A stretch of 64,000 nt of DNA from Natronosalvus halobius (GTDB lineage: Archaea > Halobacteriota > Halobacteria > Halobacteriales > Natrialbaceae), in NCBI RefSeq assembly GCF_024138145.1, contig NZ_CP099998.1, forward strand, positions 1-64,000, read 5' to 3'. The notes beneath the pieces were generated by a model. That model did not search any database. It saw nothing but the letters and a program-made list of their open reading frames with translations, and had not been told where the DNA came from. Both the position numbers and the translations under genes were made by a program. This document shows positions 8,793-17,560 of this stretch, one piece after another (the stretch's first letter is position 1; each line of letters begins with the position of its first letter).

Positions 8793-9572
8793 ATGATGAC
8801 CAAACCGAATACCACGATCGATCTCTCCGACAGTGTTGCTGTCGTCACGGGTGGGACGAGAGGTATCGGGCGCGCTATCGCCGAAACGCTGGCTGGGGCA
8901 GGGGCTGCAGTCGTCCCGACGTCGCGTACCCAAAGCGACGTCGACGACGCTGCGGCGCGAATACGTGAGCTGGGGAGCGAGTCGTTGGCCATCTCCACTG
9001 ACATTACCGATGGGGCAGCGGTCGCTGCCCTGTTCGAGGAGACGGCCGACGAACTCGGCAGCGTCGACGTCGTCGTCAACAACGCGGGTATCAACCCGGT
9101 CTCGGCCATGGGCAGGCCAAATACGGTCGACCCCAAGGACTTTCGGTCGGCCATCGATGTGAACCTCCAGGGAGCGTTTACCTGCACCCACGAAGCAGGT
9201 GAGTACCTGCTGGAATCGGAGGGCGGGAGTGTCATTAACGTCGCATCAATTTCCGGCCTCGTCGGGACGAAACGCCAGCACGCCTACGTTGCCTCCAAGC
9301 ACGGCCTCGTCGGCCTGACGAAGAGTGCGGCGCTGGACTGGGCGCCGGACGTGCGGGTCAACGCTATCGCACCGGGGTACGTTTCGACCGAACTCACCGA
9401 GGCTATCGAAGAAAACGAGGACCTCCACGAATCCATTCTGGCGGACATTCCGAACGGCCGCTTTGCTGACCCGCAGGAAATCGCGAACGCGACAGTGTTC
9501 CTCGCGAGTGACATGGCCTCGTATATAACTGGTGAGTGTCTTGCCGTCGACGGCGGGTGGACGGCGAAGTGA
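8793..9572 (+). CDS. SDR family oxidoreductase (3-hydroxyacyl-CoA dehydrogenase-like)
   Basis: A 259-residue classical short-chain dehydrogenase. The dinucleotide-binding TGGTRGIG lies at residues 19-26, NNAG at 96-99, and the catalytic Ser152, Tyr165 and Lys169 (YVASK) are all present. The C-terminal ITGECLAVDGGW segment is typical of FabG-like members. It is followed after 81 bases by a RidA-like gene. In this context oxidation of a 3-hydroxyacyl-CoA or reduction of a cyclic ketone are equally possible. NAD versus NADP preference cannot be read reliably. A second ATG lies three bases into the frame. Confidence 0.9.
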   Translation: MMTKPNTTIDLSDSVAVVTGGTRGIGRAIAETLAGAGAAVVPTSRTQSDVDDAAARIRELGSESLAISTDITDGAAVAALFEETADELGSVDVVVNNAGINPVSAMGRPNTVDPKDFRSAIDVNLQGAFTCTHEAGEYLLESEGGSVINVASISGLVGTKRQHAYVASKHGLVGLTKSAALDWAPDVRVNAIAPGYVSTELTEAIEENEDLHESILADIPNGRFADPQEIANATVFLASDMASYITGECLAVDGGWTAK

Positions 9573-9653
9573 CTGCGCCGATGCTGTTCGGGGCGCCACG
9601 TTTATTATCACTTCCTCGGTAGTCCGTACTGTCACACCGCACGAGTAACTCAC

Positions 9654-10061
9654 ATGGACAAAGAAATCATCAATCCCGATTCGCTCGCACCGCCACGTGG
9701 ATTTAACCACGGCATCAAGGTCTCCGACGGCGACCTCCTCTTTCTCGCCGGGCAAGACGGTGCCGACGAGACCGAAACCATCGTCGCTCCGGACGACCTG
9801 GTTGGCCAGTTCGAACAGGCCCTCGAGAACCTCCAGACGGTCGTGCAGGAAGCCGGCGGCACGACAAACGACATCGTCAAACTCAACGTGTTCGTCGCGG
9901 ATCGCGATGATTACGTGGACAAACTCGACCCGCTCGGGGAGGTGTTTGCTGCGTATTTCGACGAGTACCCCACCATGGCGCTGTTCGAGGTAAACAAGTT
10001 CTTCAAAGAAGACGCGCTGATCGAACTAGAAGGGTTCGCGGTCGTCGATTCCGAAGCCTGA
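9654..10061 (+). CDS. RidA/YjgF family protein
   Basis: A 135-residue member of the RidA (YjgF/YER057c/UK114) family, trimeric enzymes of which many hydrolyse reactive enamines or imines to ketones plus ammonia. The family pattern is clear from LLFLAGQDG, the segment EQALENLQTVVQEAGG and the terminal IELEGFAV. At the place where canonical RidA has a catalytic Arg before the last strand, I read YPTMALFEV with no Arg, so it belongs to a variant subgroup and may not be a standard deaminase. Its place beside the SDR and within reach of the 2-aminobenzoyl-CoA monooxygenase is suggestive, because that enzyme makes a cyclic enamine product. Confidence 0.87.
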   Translation: MDKEIINPDSLAPPRGFNHGIKVSDGDLLFLAGQDGADETETIVAPDDLVGQFEQALENLQTVVQEAGGTTNDIVKLNVFVADRDDYVDKLDPLGEVFAAYFDEYPTMALFEVNKFFKEDALIELEGFAVVDSEA

Positions 10062-10077
10062 AACGGCGATTCCCTGT

Positions 10078-11460
10078 TCATTCGATCATCGCAGACCGCT
10101 TTTCGGGCTCGACGAGCGGCGTGCCGTCGGCTTTCGGCCCGAGTATCGGTCCATGCGTCTTCGCAGACAGGTCGAGCCGTCGGCGCTGTCGGTAATCGGT
10201 CGATCGCTCGACCGGCACTCTGCCGATGGCCGTTATCATGTCCACGTACTCCGCGAAAGACCGAAACTCGCCGTGCGAGCCGCCGGCCCGCTTCGTTATC
10301 TCCTCCGACAGGATGGTTCCCATGAAATCATCGGCTCCGCAGTTCAGCATCTTCAGCCCCTGTGTGTCGCCGTATTTCACCCACGAAGACTGAATGTGAT
10401 CGACGTTGTCCAGGTAGAGCCGCGAGACGGCAATCATCAGTTCGTCCTCGTCAGTACTGGCCCCGCCATCGACCATCCCCTTCTCGTACAGCGGCGTATC
10501 TGGGTAGACGAAAGAGAGCGGGACAAACTCGGTGATGGCACCGGTACGGTCCTGTAATTCGCGGACGACGTCTAAGTGCTCGACACGATGGGCGGCGTTC
10601 TCAACGTGACCGTACATGATGGTGGCCGTCATGTCGAGCCCCACCGACGCGGCGGCTTCCATTGCATTCACCCAACCACCCGTGTCGATCTTCCCGGGAC
10701 AAATGACATCCCGGACTTCGTCGACGAGTATTTCCGCGGCAGTCCCCGGGACGCTGTCGAGACCGGCGTCTCGAAGCTGGCGGTACACATCCTCGTAGGA
10801 CCAGTCGGTGCCACGTCGCGCGTGAGCGACCTCTTCGGGCGTCATCGAGTGGACGTGGACACCATCGACGCTCATCGCTTCGACGTGACGGACGTAGGTC
10901 TGTGGATCCGTCTCGTAGTGATCGGATGGCCTGTAGTTGATTTCTGCCCAATCGCTGGCTTCCAGAATATCGCGATGGTCCTCATTGAGAGCGAACGCGG
11001 GATGGAGGCCAGAAACGGACGTCACTTCGTAGATGCCGCGCTCGACGGCGTCGCGAACGATCTCGCGTGACTCCGTAGGTGTCTTCGTGAACCCGTTGTG
11101 GTCGATTTGGGTATTCGATTCGAACTCTCCGGCAGGGTCTTTGAAATTGCAGAATAGACACCCAGTGTTACAGGCGGTCGTGAGATTGTTGTTGAGATTG
11201 GCGACAAACGTCACCTCGCCGCCCACCACCTCGGCGCGGCGATGGTCAGCGGCTTGCAACACCTGCTCTTTCCGAGCCGGGTCAATACCCTCCGTGTCGG
11301 TCCCGGTCGTGATGAGTTCGATTCCGTCGGCGACCATCAACCGCTCGCCCGCCCGCGCTTTCTCCAGGGCGTTCTCAAAAGATTGGTCGGTCTCGGGGCG
11401 GGTCTCGAAGTGGTCGTCGTCGAGCCAATCGGTATCAGTCAAATGCCGTCGCTGTGTCAT
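10078..11460 (-). CDS. cofH: CofH, F420 precursor (FO) synthase subunit, accessory copy
   Basis: A 460-residue radical-SAM protein of the CofH family, which joins tyrosine-derived and ribityl-pyrimidine units during FO (F420 precursor) synthesis. The cluster motif CxxxCxxC is at Cys97, Cys101 and Cys104 (ACNTGCLFCNF). Further family segments are VTSVSGLHPAF, ATIMYGHVE and IQSSWVKYG. The ATG at 11460 is preferred to 11475 because a TATA-like box is centred 30 bases upstream. It lies among catabolic genes near an LLM-class oxidoreductase and an F420:NADPH oxidoreductase, with a cofG relic nearby. Related MqnC/MqnE enzymes are possible but fit less well. A chromosomal copy probably exists elsewhere. 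Confidence 0.86.
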   Translation of the reverse strand: MTQRRHLTDTDWLDDDHFETRPETDQSFENALEKARAGERLMVADGIELITTGTDTEGIDPARKEQVLQAADHRRAEVVGGEVTFVANLNNNLTTACNTGCLFCNFKDPAGEFESNTQIDHNGFTKTPTESREIVRDAVERGIYEVTSVSGLHPAFALNEDHRDILEASDWAEINYRPSDHYETDPQTYVRHVEAMSVDGVHVHSMTPEEVAHARRGTDWSYEDVYRQLRDAGLDSVPGTAAEILVDEVRDVICPGKIDTGGWVNAMEAAASVGLDMTATIMYGHVENAAHRVEHLDVVRELQDRTGAITEFVPLSFVYPDTPLYEKGMVDGGASTDEDELMIAVSRLYLDNVDHIQSSWVKYGDTQGLKMLNCGADDFMGTILSEEITKRAGGSHGEFRSFAEYVDMITAIGRVPVERSTDYRQRRRLDLSAKTHGPILGPKADGTPLVEPEKRSAMIE

Positions 11461-11484
11461 CCTATCACAACCCATCGAACCAGG

Positions 11485-11495
11485 CTATTTAAATT
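11485..11495 (-). promoter_or_regulatory. TATA-like box for cofH
   Basis: On the minus strand the element reads AATTTAAATAG, centred about 30 bases before the ATG at 11460. This decides between two in-frame start codons. Confidence 0.55.
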
Positions 11496-11587
11496 GTACT
11501 GTCACTGATCCGTCGTGTCTGGGCGCCACCAGCTCGTGGCCAAGATGTTGTGGACACGAAAACGGCTCGAAAACGGCTCGAAAACGG

Positions 11588-12751
11588 CTATTCGAAGGCG
11601 GGGATATCAGTCAAGTCGTGGCCCAGAATCAGGGTGTGGATATCGTGGGTGCCCTCGTAGGTGTAAACGGTCTCTATGTTGGCCATGTGGCGCATCGGCG
11701 GGTAGTCAGCGGTTATGCCGTTGCCGCCCAGCATCTCCCGGGCGATTCGTGACTGGTTGCGAGCCATCCGAACGTTGTTACGCTTGGCCATCGAGACGTG
11801 CTGCGGGCGGAGGTCGCCCCGTTCTTTGAGTTCGGCCAGCCGATAGGCTAACAGTTCGCTCGTGGTGATCTGGGTGGCCATCTCAGCGAGTTTTTCCTGC
11901 TGGAGCTGGAAGCCACCGATGGGTTTGCCGAACTGTTCGCGGTCGGTCGCGTACTGCTGCGCCGTCTCGAAGCAATCTTTCGCGGCGCCGACGACGCCCC
12001 AGGCGATCCCGTAGCGTGCCTGGGTGAGACAGGACAGTGGACCCTTCATGCCCTCGACATCCGGCAGAACGTTGTCTTCTGGAATGTGGACGTTGGTCAG
12101 GCCAATCTCACCCGTGATCGACGCTCGCAGTGAGAGTTTCTCGTCAATCTTGTTTGTGGTAACACCGTCGCGATCAGTCTCGACGAGAAAACCACGCACC
12201 GGATTGTCGTCGGCGGACCGATCTTTCGCCCAGACGATGGCGATGTCGCTAATCGGTGAGTTGGTAATCCAGGTCTTCGAGCCGTTGAGGACGTACTCGT
12301 CGCCGTCCTTTTCGGCATACGTTTCCATGGCCGACGGATCCGACCCATGCTCGGGTTCGGTCAGGCCGAAACACCCAACCTTCTCGCCGGCTCCGAGCGC
12401 GGGGAGCCACTCGTCTTTCTGCGCCTCGCTCCCGAACGCGTGAATCGGGTACATGACCAGCGCACCCTGGACTGATGCCATAGAACGCAGTCCGGAATCA
12501 CCGGCTTCGAGTTCCATCATCAACAGCCCGTAAGCCGTCTCGCTCAGGTTCGGCAAGCCGTAGCCGTCGAGATTTGGGGCATAAAAGCCCATCTCTCCCA
12601 TCTCAGGGATGAGATCTTTCGGGAACGTACCGTTGATCCAGTGCTCGCCGATATCAGGTTTCACCTCGTTTTCGACGAAATCGCGGGCCGTTTCCTGTAC
12701 CAACTGTTCTTCGCTCGTCAAGTCTGTCTGGAGATCGACGTAGTCTATCAT
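11588..12751 (-). CDS. gcdH: Glutaryl-CoA dehydrogenase
   Basis: A 387-residue FAD acyl-CoA dehydrogenase with hallmarks of glutaryl-CoA dehydrogenase. The substrate-carboxylate Arg lies in GLRSMASVQGALVMYPI (Arg89), the flavin segment is CFGLTEPEHGSDP, the central segment is KTWITNSPISD, and the catalytic base is Glu366 in TYEGTHDIH. The enzyme oxidises and decarboxylates glutaryl-CoA to crotonyl-CoA, a node of lysine, tryptophan and benzoyl-CoA catabolism. It is divergently transcribed from the LLM-class gene across a 196-base promoter region. In this neighbourhood it points to a dicarboxyl-CoA intermediate late in the pathway. A non-decarboxylating variant cannot be excluded. Confidence 0.88.
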   Translation of the reverse strand: MIDYVDLQTDLTSEEQLVQETARDFVENEVKPDIGEHWINGTFPKDLIPEMGEMGFYAPNLDGYGLPNLSETAYGLLMMELEAGDSGLRSMASVQGALVMYPIHAFGSEAQKDEWLPALGAGEKVGCFGLTEPEHGSDPSAMETYAEKDGDEYVLNGSKTWITNSPISDIAIVWAKDRSADDNPVRGFLVETDRDGVTTNKIDEKLSLRASITGEIGLTNVHIPEDNVLPDVEGMKGPLSCLTQARYGIAWGVVGAAKDCFETAQQYATDREQFGKPIGGFQLQQEKLAEMATQITTSELLAYRLAELKERGDLRPQHVSMAKRNNVRMARNQSRIAREMLGGNGITADYPPMRHMANIETVYTYEGTHDIHTLILGHDLTDIPAFE

Positions 12752-12913
12752 GGCCGGGCCGAGTATCCCACTCTGGGAGACAGAAAATAATAATTCTATG
12801 GGTTACCGCCTCGTCAGGCGGCCACGGTCGTTATCTCTGATAGCTTTCTATTACGAAAATAAACCGGTAGCAGTGCTGGCGAGTGTCGACACTCGAAAAT
12901 CGTGGGGAAACGA

Positions 12914-12925
12914 TTATATATAAAC
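12914..12925 (+). promoter_or_regulatory. TATA-like box for the LLM-class oxidoreductase gene
   Basis: The element TTATATATAAAC is centred about 29 bases before the ATG at 12948. It is one of the clearest TATA boxes in the window and implies a leaderless transcript. Confidence 0.6.
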
Positions 12926-12947
12926 AACCGAAATGATCGGACCATAG

Positions 12948-13808
12948 ATGCAGGTAGGCATTGGACTCCCCAACACACTGACTGGTGCCGACGCAGATTT
13001 GACGCTGTCGTGGGCAAAACGAGCCGAAGCCGGACCGTTCTCGAGCATCGGCGTCTTCGACCGCATCGTCTACGACAGTCTCGATCCGCTGTCGACGCTG
13101 GCCGTCTGTGCGGGTGCCACCGAAGACATCCGTCTGGCGACTTCCATCGTCGCGGGACCGGTTCGCAGCACAGGACTGCTCGCAAAGAAAGCGGCCACAG
13201 TGGACGTACTCTCGGATGGCCGACTAACTCTCGGCGTGGCACTCGGTGCCCGAAGGGAGGACTACGAGGCTGCCAACGCAGAATTCCGGGGTCGAGGTAG
13301 CCGCTTTACGAAACAACTCGACGAACTTCGGGATATCTGGCAGAGCGACGAGATCGGCCCGGACCCTGTCCAGGAGGGCGGCCCCGAACTGTTGATCGGC
13401 GGTTCGAGCGACCCAACGTACAAGCGAGTCGGCCGCTACGGCGACGGATACATTCATGGCGGCGGACCGCCGCGAGCGTTCGCGAAAGAGGCCGAGAAAG
13501 CACGGGGTGCCTGGAACGAGGAAGGCCGGCCGGGTGACCCGACGCTATGGGGCCACGGCTACTTCGCGCTCGGCGACGACGAGGCCGCCGAGAAGGGCCG
13601 CGAGTACCTGCTCGATTACTATGAGTTCACCGGCCCGTTCGCCGAACGCATTGCCGATGGCTTGCTGACGACGCCCCAGGAAGTCATCCAGTTCGTCCGT
13701 GGCTACGAGGAAGAAGGCTGTGACGAACTCCTGCTGTTCCCAACGGTGCCGGACATAGAACAGTACGAGCGACTCGAGACGGTCATCGAGAACGAATGGG
13801 ACGCGTGA
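12948..13808 (+). CDS. LLM-class oxidoreductase, probably F420-dependent
   Basis: A 286-residue luciferase-like (TIM-barrel) oxidoreductase. The family pattern appears as MQVGIGLPN at the start, IRLATSIVAGPVRS, the segment ATVDVLSDGRLTLGVALGAR and PELLIGGSSDPTYKRVGRYGDGY. Members use FMN or, frequently in archaea and actinobacteria, F420 for hydride transfer. The sequence alone does not separate the two. Presence of cofH and an F420:NADPH oxidoreductase in the same block favours F420. It ends 22 bases before the fused monooxygenase gene and is probably co-transcribed with it, suggesting that it acts on the same substrate series. Confidence 0.83.
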   Translation: MQVGIGLPNTLTGADADLTLSWAKRAEAGPFSSIGVFDRIVYDSLDPLSTLAVCAGATEDIRLATSIVAGPVRSTGLLAKKAATVDVLSDGRLTLGVALGARREDYEAANAEFRGRGSRFTKQLDELRDIWQSDEIGPDPVQEGGPELLIGGSSDPTYKRVGRYGDGYIHGGGPPRAFAKEAEKARGAWNEEGRPGDPTLWGHGYFALGDDEAAEKGREYLLDYYEFTGPFAERIADGLLTTPQEVIQFVRGYEEEGCDELLLFPTVPDIEQYERLETVIENEWDA

Positions 13809-13830
13809 ACGACTGGACATACGATCAACT

Positions 13831-15993
13831 ATGGACATCAACGTAATCGGTGGCGGACCTGGCGGACTGTACGCAAGCCTGCTGTTACAAAAAGAACATC
13901 CCGACTGGGACATCACCGTCTACGAGCGCGACCCGAAGGACAACACCTACGGTTGGGGCATTGTGTTCTCCGATAGCACGCTGAGCGCACTTCGGGAGGC
14001 AGATTACAAGTCCCACGACCGCATTACGGAGAAATTCGCACTCTGGGACCCGATCGACATCCACTACGAGGGTGAACGCATTCGTTGTGGCGGGCATACC
14101 TTCTCCGGCATCATGCGCTCAGATCTCAAGGATATCCTCCGTGAGCGCTGTGCAGAGGTGGGCGTCGAGATGTACTGGGATCACAACGTCGATAACCCCG
14201 AGGAGTACCGCGACGACGCGGACCTGCTCATTGGAGCCGACGGGCTCAATAGCACCACGCGCGAGACCTGGGAGGACCAGTTCAAACCGCGGATGAAGAT
14301 GGGCGATGCGAAGTTCGCCTGGTTTGGGACGGAGAAACCCTTCGACGTTTTCACGTTCATCTTTCGCGAGAACGAACACGGCCTCTGGCGCGTTCACGCC
14401 TATCCTGGACGCAAGAGCACGTTCATCGTCGAGTGTACCGAAGAGACCTGGGAGGCCGCGGGCCTCGACGAGAAAGACGAGGAAGAAGGGCTGGCGTACT
14501 TCGAAGACCTGTTTTCTGATCACCTCCAGGGGTACGAACTCGAATCCAAGCTCTACAGTTGGCGGCACTTCCCCATCGTCAAGAACCGGACCTGGTCACA
14601 CGACAACGTCGTACTTCTGGGCGACGCGGCCCACACGGCCCACTTCTCGGTCGGTGCCGGGACGAAGATGGCGCTGGAAGACGCGATCGCCCTCTATGAG
14701 GGCTTCGAAGAGTACGGGACAGACAATATGCAGGGCGCGCTCAACTGGTACGAGAAAGAGCGCCGCCCGCGGGTCGAGGGGATCCAGGAGGCCGCCACCC
14801 AGAGCCGGAAATACTTCGAGCAGACAGAGCGTTACACGGACCTGCCTCCGGAACAGTTCGCGTTCAATCTCCTCACACGGAGTGGGAAGATTTCCTACGA
14901 CGAACTGAAAATCCGCGACGGCGACTATACGGACAACTTCGACCGCTGGTACGCCCAGTACGCCGACGGCGGGAACGAATCTCAGGCGGTCGCCACGCCG
15001 CCCATGTTCCAGCCGTTCACGCTTGCGGACGTGACTCTGTCGAACCGCGCCGTGTTCGCGCCAGGACCGAGTTCCGTCGGTACGAGCGGACATCCGGCCA
15101 GCGAACAGATACAGCGACTCGCCGACATCGGGACCGACGGGGCTGGGCTGGCCATGACCGAGCCGGTGGCGGTCTCGGCACGCGGTCGCATTAGTCCCGG
15201 CACGCCTGGTATTTACGAGGAAGGTCACCTCGATGCGTGGGCGGATGCCGTTTCCGCCGTTCACGACGCTGGTGACACGAAGGTCGGCATCGAACTGTTC
15301 CATGCGGGCCAGCGAGCCGCGACCAAGCCTCGCGAATACGGTCTCGACCGGCCGCTTTCGGACGGCGATTCCTGGGACATCATCTCAGCGTCGGCGACAC
15401 CGTACACCGGCCGGAGCCAGACGCCGACTCCGATGGACGACGACGACCTGGAGCGGGTTCGTGCACAGTTCGCCGACGCTGCCCAGCGGGCAGCGGACGC
15501 CGGCTTCGACGTCCTGCAACTGAACATGGCCCATGGATACCTGTTGTCGAGTTTCCTCTCGCCGCTCACCAACGAGCGCGACGACGAGTACGGCGGCTCC
15601 CTGGAGAATCGACTCCGCTACCCACTGGAAGTGTTCGAAGAGGTCAGAGCGGTCTGGCCGGACGACAAGCCGATCACGGTAAAAATTCCCGCAACTGACT
15701 GGCGGCCCAACGGGAACAACCTCGGTGACGCGTTCCAGATTGGCCGTCAACTCGACGAGTATGGCGTCGATCTGATGACCGTTGTCGCCGGACAGACGAC
15801 CTCCAACGACCGACCCAGGTTCGACACGGACGTACTCGCGCGCCACAGCGAGCAGATTCGCAACGAACTGAACGTTCCGACCATGACGACCAACTACATC
15901 ACCTCAACCGACGAGATCAACACCCAGGTCGGCAGCGGTACGGGCGACCTCTGTCACTGGTATCCTCCGAACACCGACATCAACTCGCTGTAA
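13831..15993 (+). CDS. Fused FAD monooxygenase/Old-Yellow-Enzyme protein, 2-aminobenzoyl-CoA monooxygenase/reductase-like
   Basis: A 720-residue two-domain flavoprotein. Residues 1-375 are a PHBH-type FAD monooxygenase (GGGPGG at 7-12; GDAAHTAHFSVGAGTK near 268). Residues 395-720 are an Old Yellow Enzyme barrel (LSNRAVFAPGPSSVG, ELFHAGQRA, FLSPLTNERDDEYGGSLENR). This fusion is known for anthraniloyl-CoA monooxygenase/reductase (AbmG type) and salicylyl-CoA 5-hydroxylase, which oxygenate a CoA-activated ring and, in AbmG, also reduce it. A kynureninase and a matching CoA ligase in the window favour anthraniloyl-CoA. The C-terminus ends abruptly (LCHWYPPNTDINSL), about 50 residues shorter than I expect for the family, so a late frameshift is possible. 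Confidence 0.85.
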   Translation: MDINVIGGGPGGLYASLLLQKEHPDWDITVYERDPKDNTYGWGIVFSDSTLSALREADYKSHDRITEKFALWDPIDIHYEGERIRCGGHTFSGIMRSDLKDILRERCAEVGVEMYWDHNVDNPEEYRDDADLLIGADGLNSTTRETWEDQFKPRMKMGDAKFAWFGTEKPFDVFTFIFRENEHGLWRVHAYPGRKSTFIVECTEETWEAAGLDEKDEEEGLAYFEDLFSDHLQGYELESKLYSWRHFPIVKNRTWSHDNVVLLGDAAHTAHFSVGAGTKMALEDAIALYEGFEEYGTDNMQGALNWYEKERRPRVEGIQEAATQSRKYFEQTERYTDLPPEQFAFNLLTRSGKISYDELKIRDGDYTDNFDRWYAQYADGGNESQAVATPPMFQPFTLADVTLSNRAVFAPGPSSVGTSGHPASEQIQRLADIGTDGAGLAMTEPVAVSARGRISPGTPGIYEEGHLDAWADAVSAVHDAGDTKVGIELFHAGQRAATKPREYGLDRPLSDGDSWDIISASATPYTGRSQTPTPMDDDDLERVRAQFADAAQRAADAGFDVLQLNMAHGYLLSSFLSPLTNERDDEYGGSLENRLRYPLEVFEEVRAVWPDDKPITVKIPATDWRPNGNNLGDAFQIGRQLDEYGVDLMTVVAGQTTSNDRPRFDTDVLARHSEQIRNELNVPTMTTNYITSTDEINTQVGSGTGDLCHWYPPNTDINSL

Positions 15994-16310
15994 CGTCGAC
16001 TCACGAACCCGGGCAAACGGAACGTATGTCGGCTCTCCGACAGCGAATTACACTGCGATGAGCCATTCCGTACTCACCGTGGAAGGGCCAGCCACGCGGC
16101 GACGTGTCCATCCGCTGCCAGGGAAGCTCGTTCTCCTCGTTCTCGACCACTGTGGGTCGTTCATAGCGCTGGCGCTCGTGAAACAATGACCACACAAAAC
16201 ACGGTTTAGGACGCTTTCGCTCGTCCGTGCCGTGACAAGTCGACAGTTCCTCCGATCGAAAACGAACCGGCCACGAAAGGCAGTATGCGCTTGCCGCGGA
16301 CGCGCCACCG
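15994..16310. other. Intergenic region between convergent genes
   Basis: This lies between the stops of the fused monooxygenase and the thiolase. No supported gene is visible. It may contain the displaced 3' end of the monooxygenase gene, but I could not recover a convincing continuation in the other frames. Confidence 0.4.
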
Positions 16311-17438
16311 TCAGTCGCGCACGAACTCGACTGCGGCACCCTGGCCGTAGCCGACGCACATCGTCGAGATACCACGGTCGACGTTCCGGCGGTTCATCTC
16401 GTGAATGAGCGTCACTGGGAGACGCGCCCCCGACGCACCCAGGGGGTGACCGATAGCAATCGCACCGCCGTTGACATTGAACACGTCGTCGTCGATGCCC
16501 AGTTCCCGCTGGCAGTACAGCGTTTGGCTAGCGAATGCCTCGTTGAGTTCGACCAGTCCGTAGTCGTCGATGCTCGTTCCGGCCCTGTCTATGAGATTCC
16601 GCACGGCAGGAACCGGCCCAATTCCCATGATTTCGGGGTCTACACCGGCGACCGAATGGTCCCCGACCGACGCCAGCACGTCGAGACCGTGGTCCTCGGC
16701 AAACACCCGGCTCGTGACCATGACTGCCGCCGCACCGTCGCTGATCTGGGAGGCGTTCCCCGGCGTAACCGTGCCATCCTCTTTGAAGACTGTCGGTAGT
16801 TTCGCCAGTTTCTCGGCGGTCGTTCCGGGTCTAAGGCCCTCGTCGTCGGTGATGACCTCCTCTCCAGTGTCGATAGGGACAATCTCGTCGTCGAACCGCC
16901 CTGCTTTGGTTGCCTCACAGGCCCGTTGTTGGCTGCGGGCGGCGTATTCGTCCTGGTCGTTCCGGGAGACATCGAACCGCTCGGCGACGGCTTCGGCGGT
17001 GTTTCCCATCCGGAACGCCTCGACGTCGTATTGCGCGGCCAACCCGGGCACTTCGCTGATATCGTTGGCGCGCTCGACACGGCTCATGCTCTCGACACCC
17101 CCGGCGATCAGACAGTTGCGCTGGCCCGCCCGAATCGCATCGGCCGCGGTCATGATCGCCTGCGCCGAGGAGGCACACTGGCGGTCGATGGTCGTTGCCG
17201 GGACTGATTCGCCCAGCTCGGAGAGAAGCGCGATAACCCGTGCCAGGTTGTTACCCTGCTCACCTTCCTGTTTGACACAGCCCCACAGCAGGTCCTCGAC
17301 GTGGTCGCCGGTCAGTCCAGTCGTCTCGAGGAGTTCGTCGATAACTGGTATCGAAAGGTCTTCACTGCGGACGTCGGCGAACACGCCGTCTTCTTTCCCC
17401 TGCGGTGTCCGGTAGGCTGCGACGATTACTGGCTCCAT
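16311..17438 (-). CDS. Thiolase (acetyl-CoA C-acyltransferase)
   Basis: A 375-residue thiolase with the nucleophilic Cys88 (DRQCASSAQAI), the GGVESMSR segment, the catalytic NEAFASQ and IAIGHPLGASGAR blocks, and the second active-site Cys in MCVGYGQG. It cleaves 3-oxoacyl-CoA to acyl-CoA and acetyl-CoA, or runs in reverse. It is divergent from the acyl-CoA dehydrogenase gene with 122 bases between starts, so the two probably share regulation. In context it would finish beta-oxidation of the ring-opened product. Chain-length specificity cannot be read. Confidence 0.93.
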   Translation of the reverse strand: MEPVIVAAYRTPQGKEDGVFADVRSEDLSIPVIDELLETTGLTGDHVEDLLWGCVKQEGEQGNNLARVIALLSELGESVPATTIDRQCASSAQAIMTAADAIRAGQRNCLIAGGVESMSRVERANDISEVPGLAAQYDVEAFRMGNTAEAVAERFDVSRNDQDEYAARSQQRACEATKAGRFDDEIVPIDTGEEVITDDEGLRPGTTAEKLAKLPTVFKEDGTVTPGNASQISDGAAAVMVTSRVFAEDHGLDVLASVGDHSVAGVDPEIMGIGPVPAVRNLIDRAGTSIDDYGLVELNEAFASQTLYCQRELGIDDDVFNVNGGAIAIGHPLGASGARLPVTLIHEMNRRNVDRGISTMCVGYGQGAAVEFVRD

Positions 17439-17560
17439 GCTACTTGTTACCTCGTAGGCAGCCGAATTAAATTCCCTGGTCGTGCTGCCGAGAACCGGAC
17501 CTATTGACCCTGGTCTGGACGTGAGTAATCGTTAAGTCGGTCCTGTCCGAGGGAGCGAAC

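Noticed and set aside
13831-15993. Salicylyl-CoA 5-hydroxylase (gentisate route) as main function
   Set aside because: Same architecture and not excluded, but no salicylate-forming gene or gentisate dioxygenase is seen, whereas anthranilate-forming kynureninase and a matching ligase type are present.
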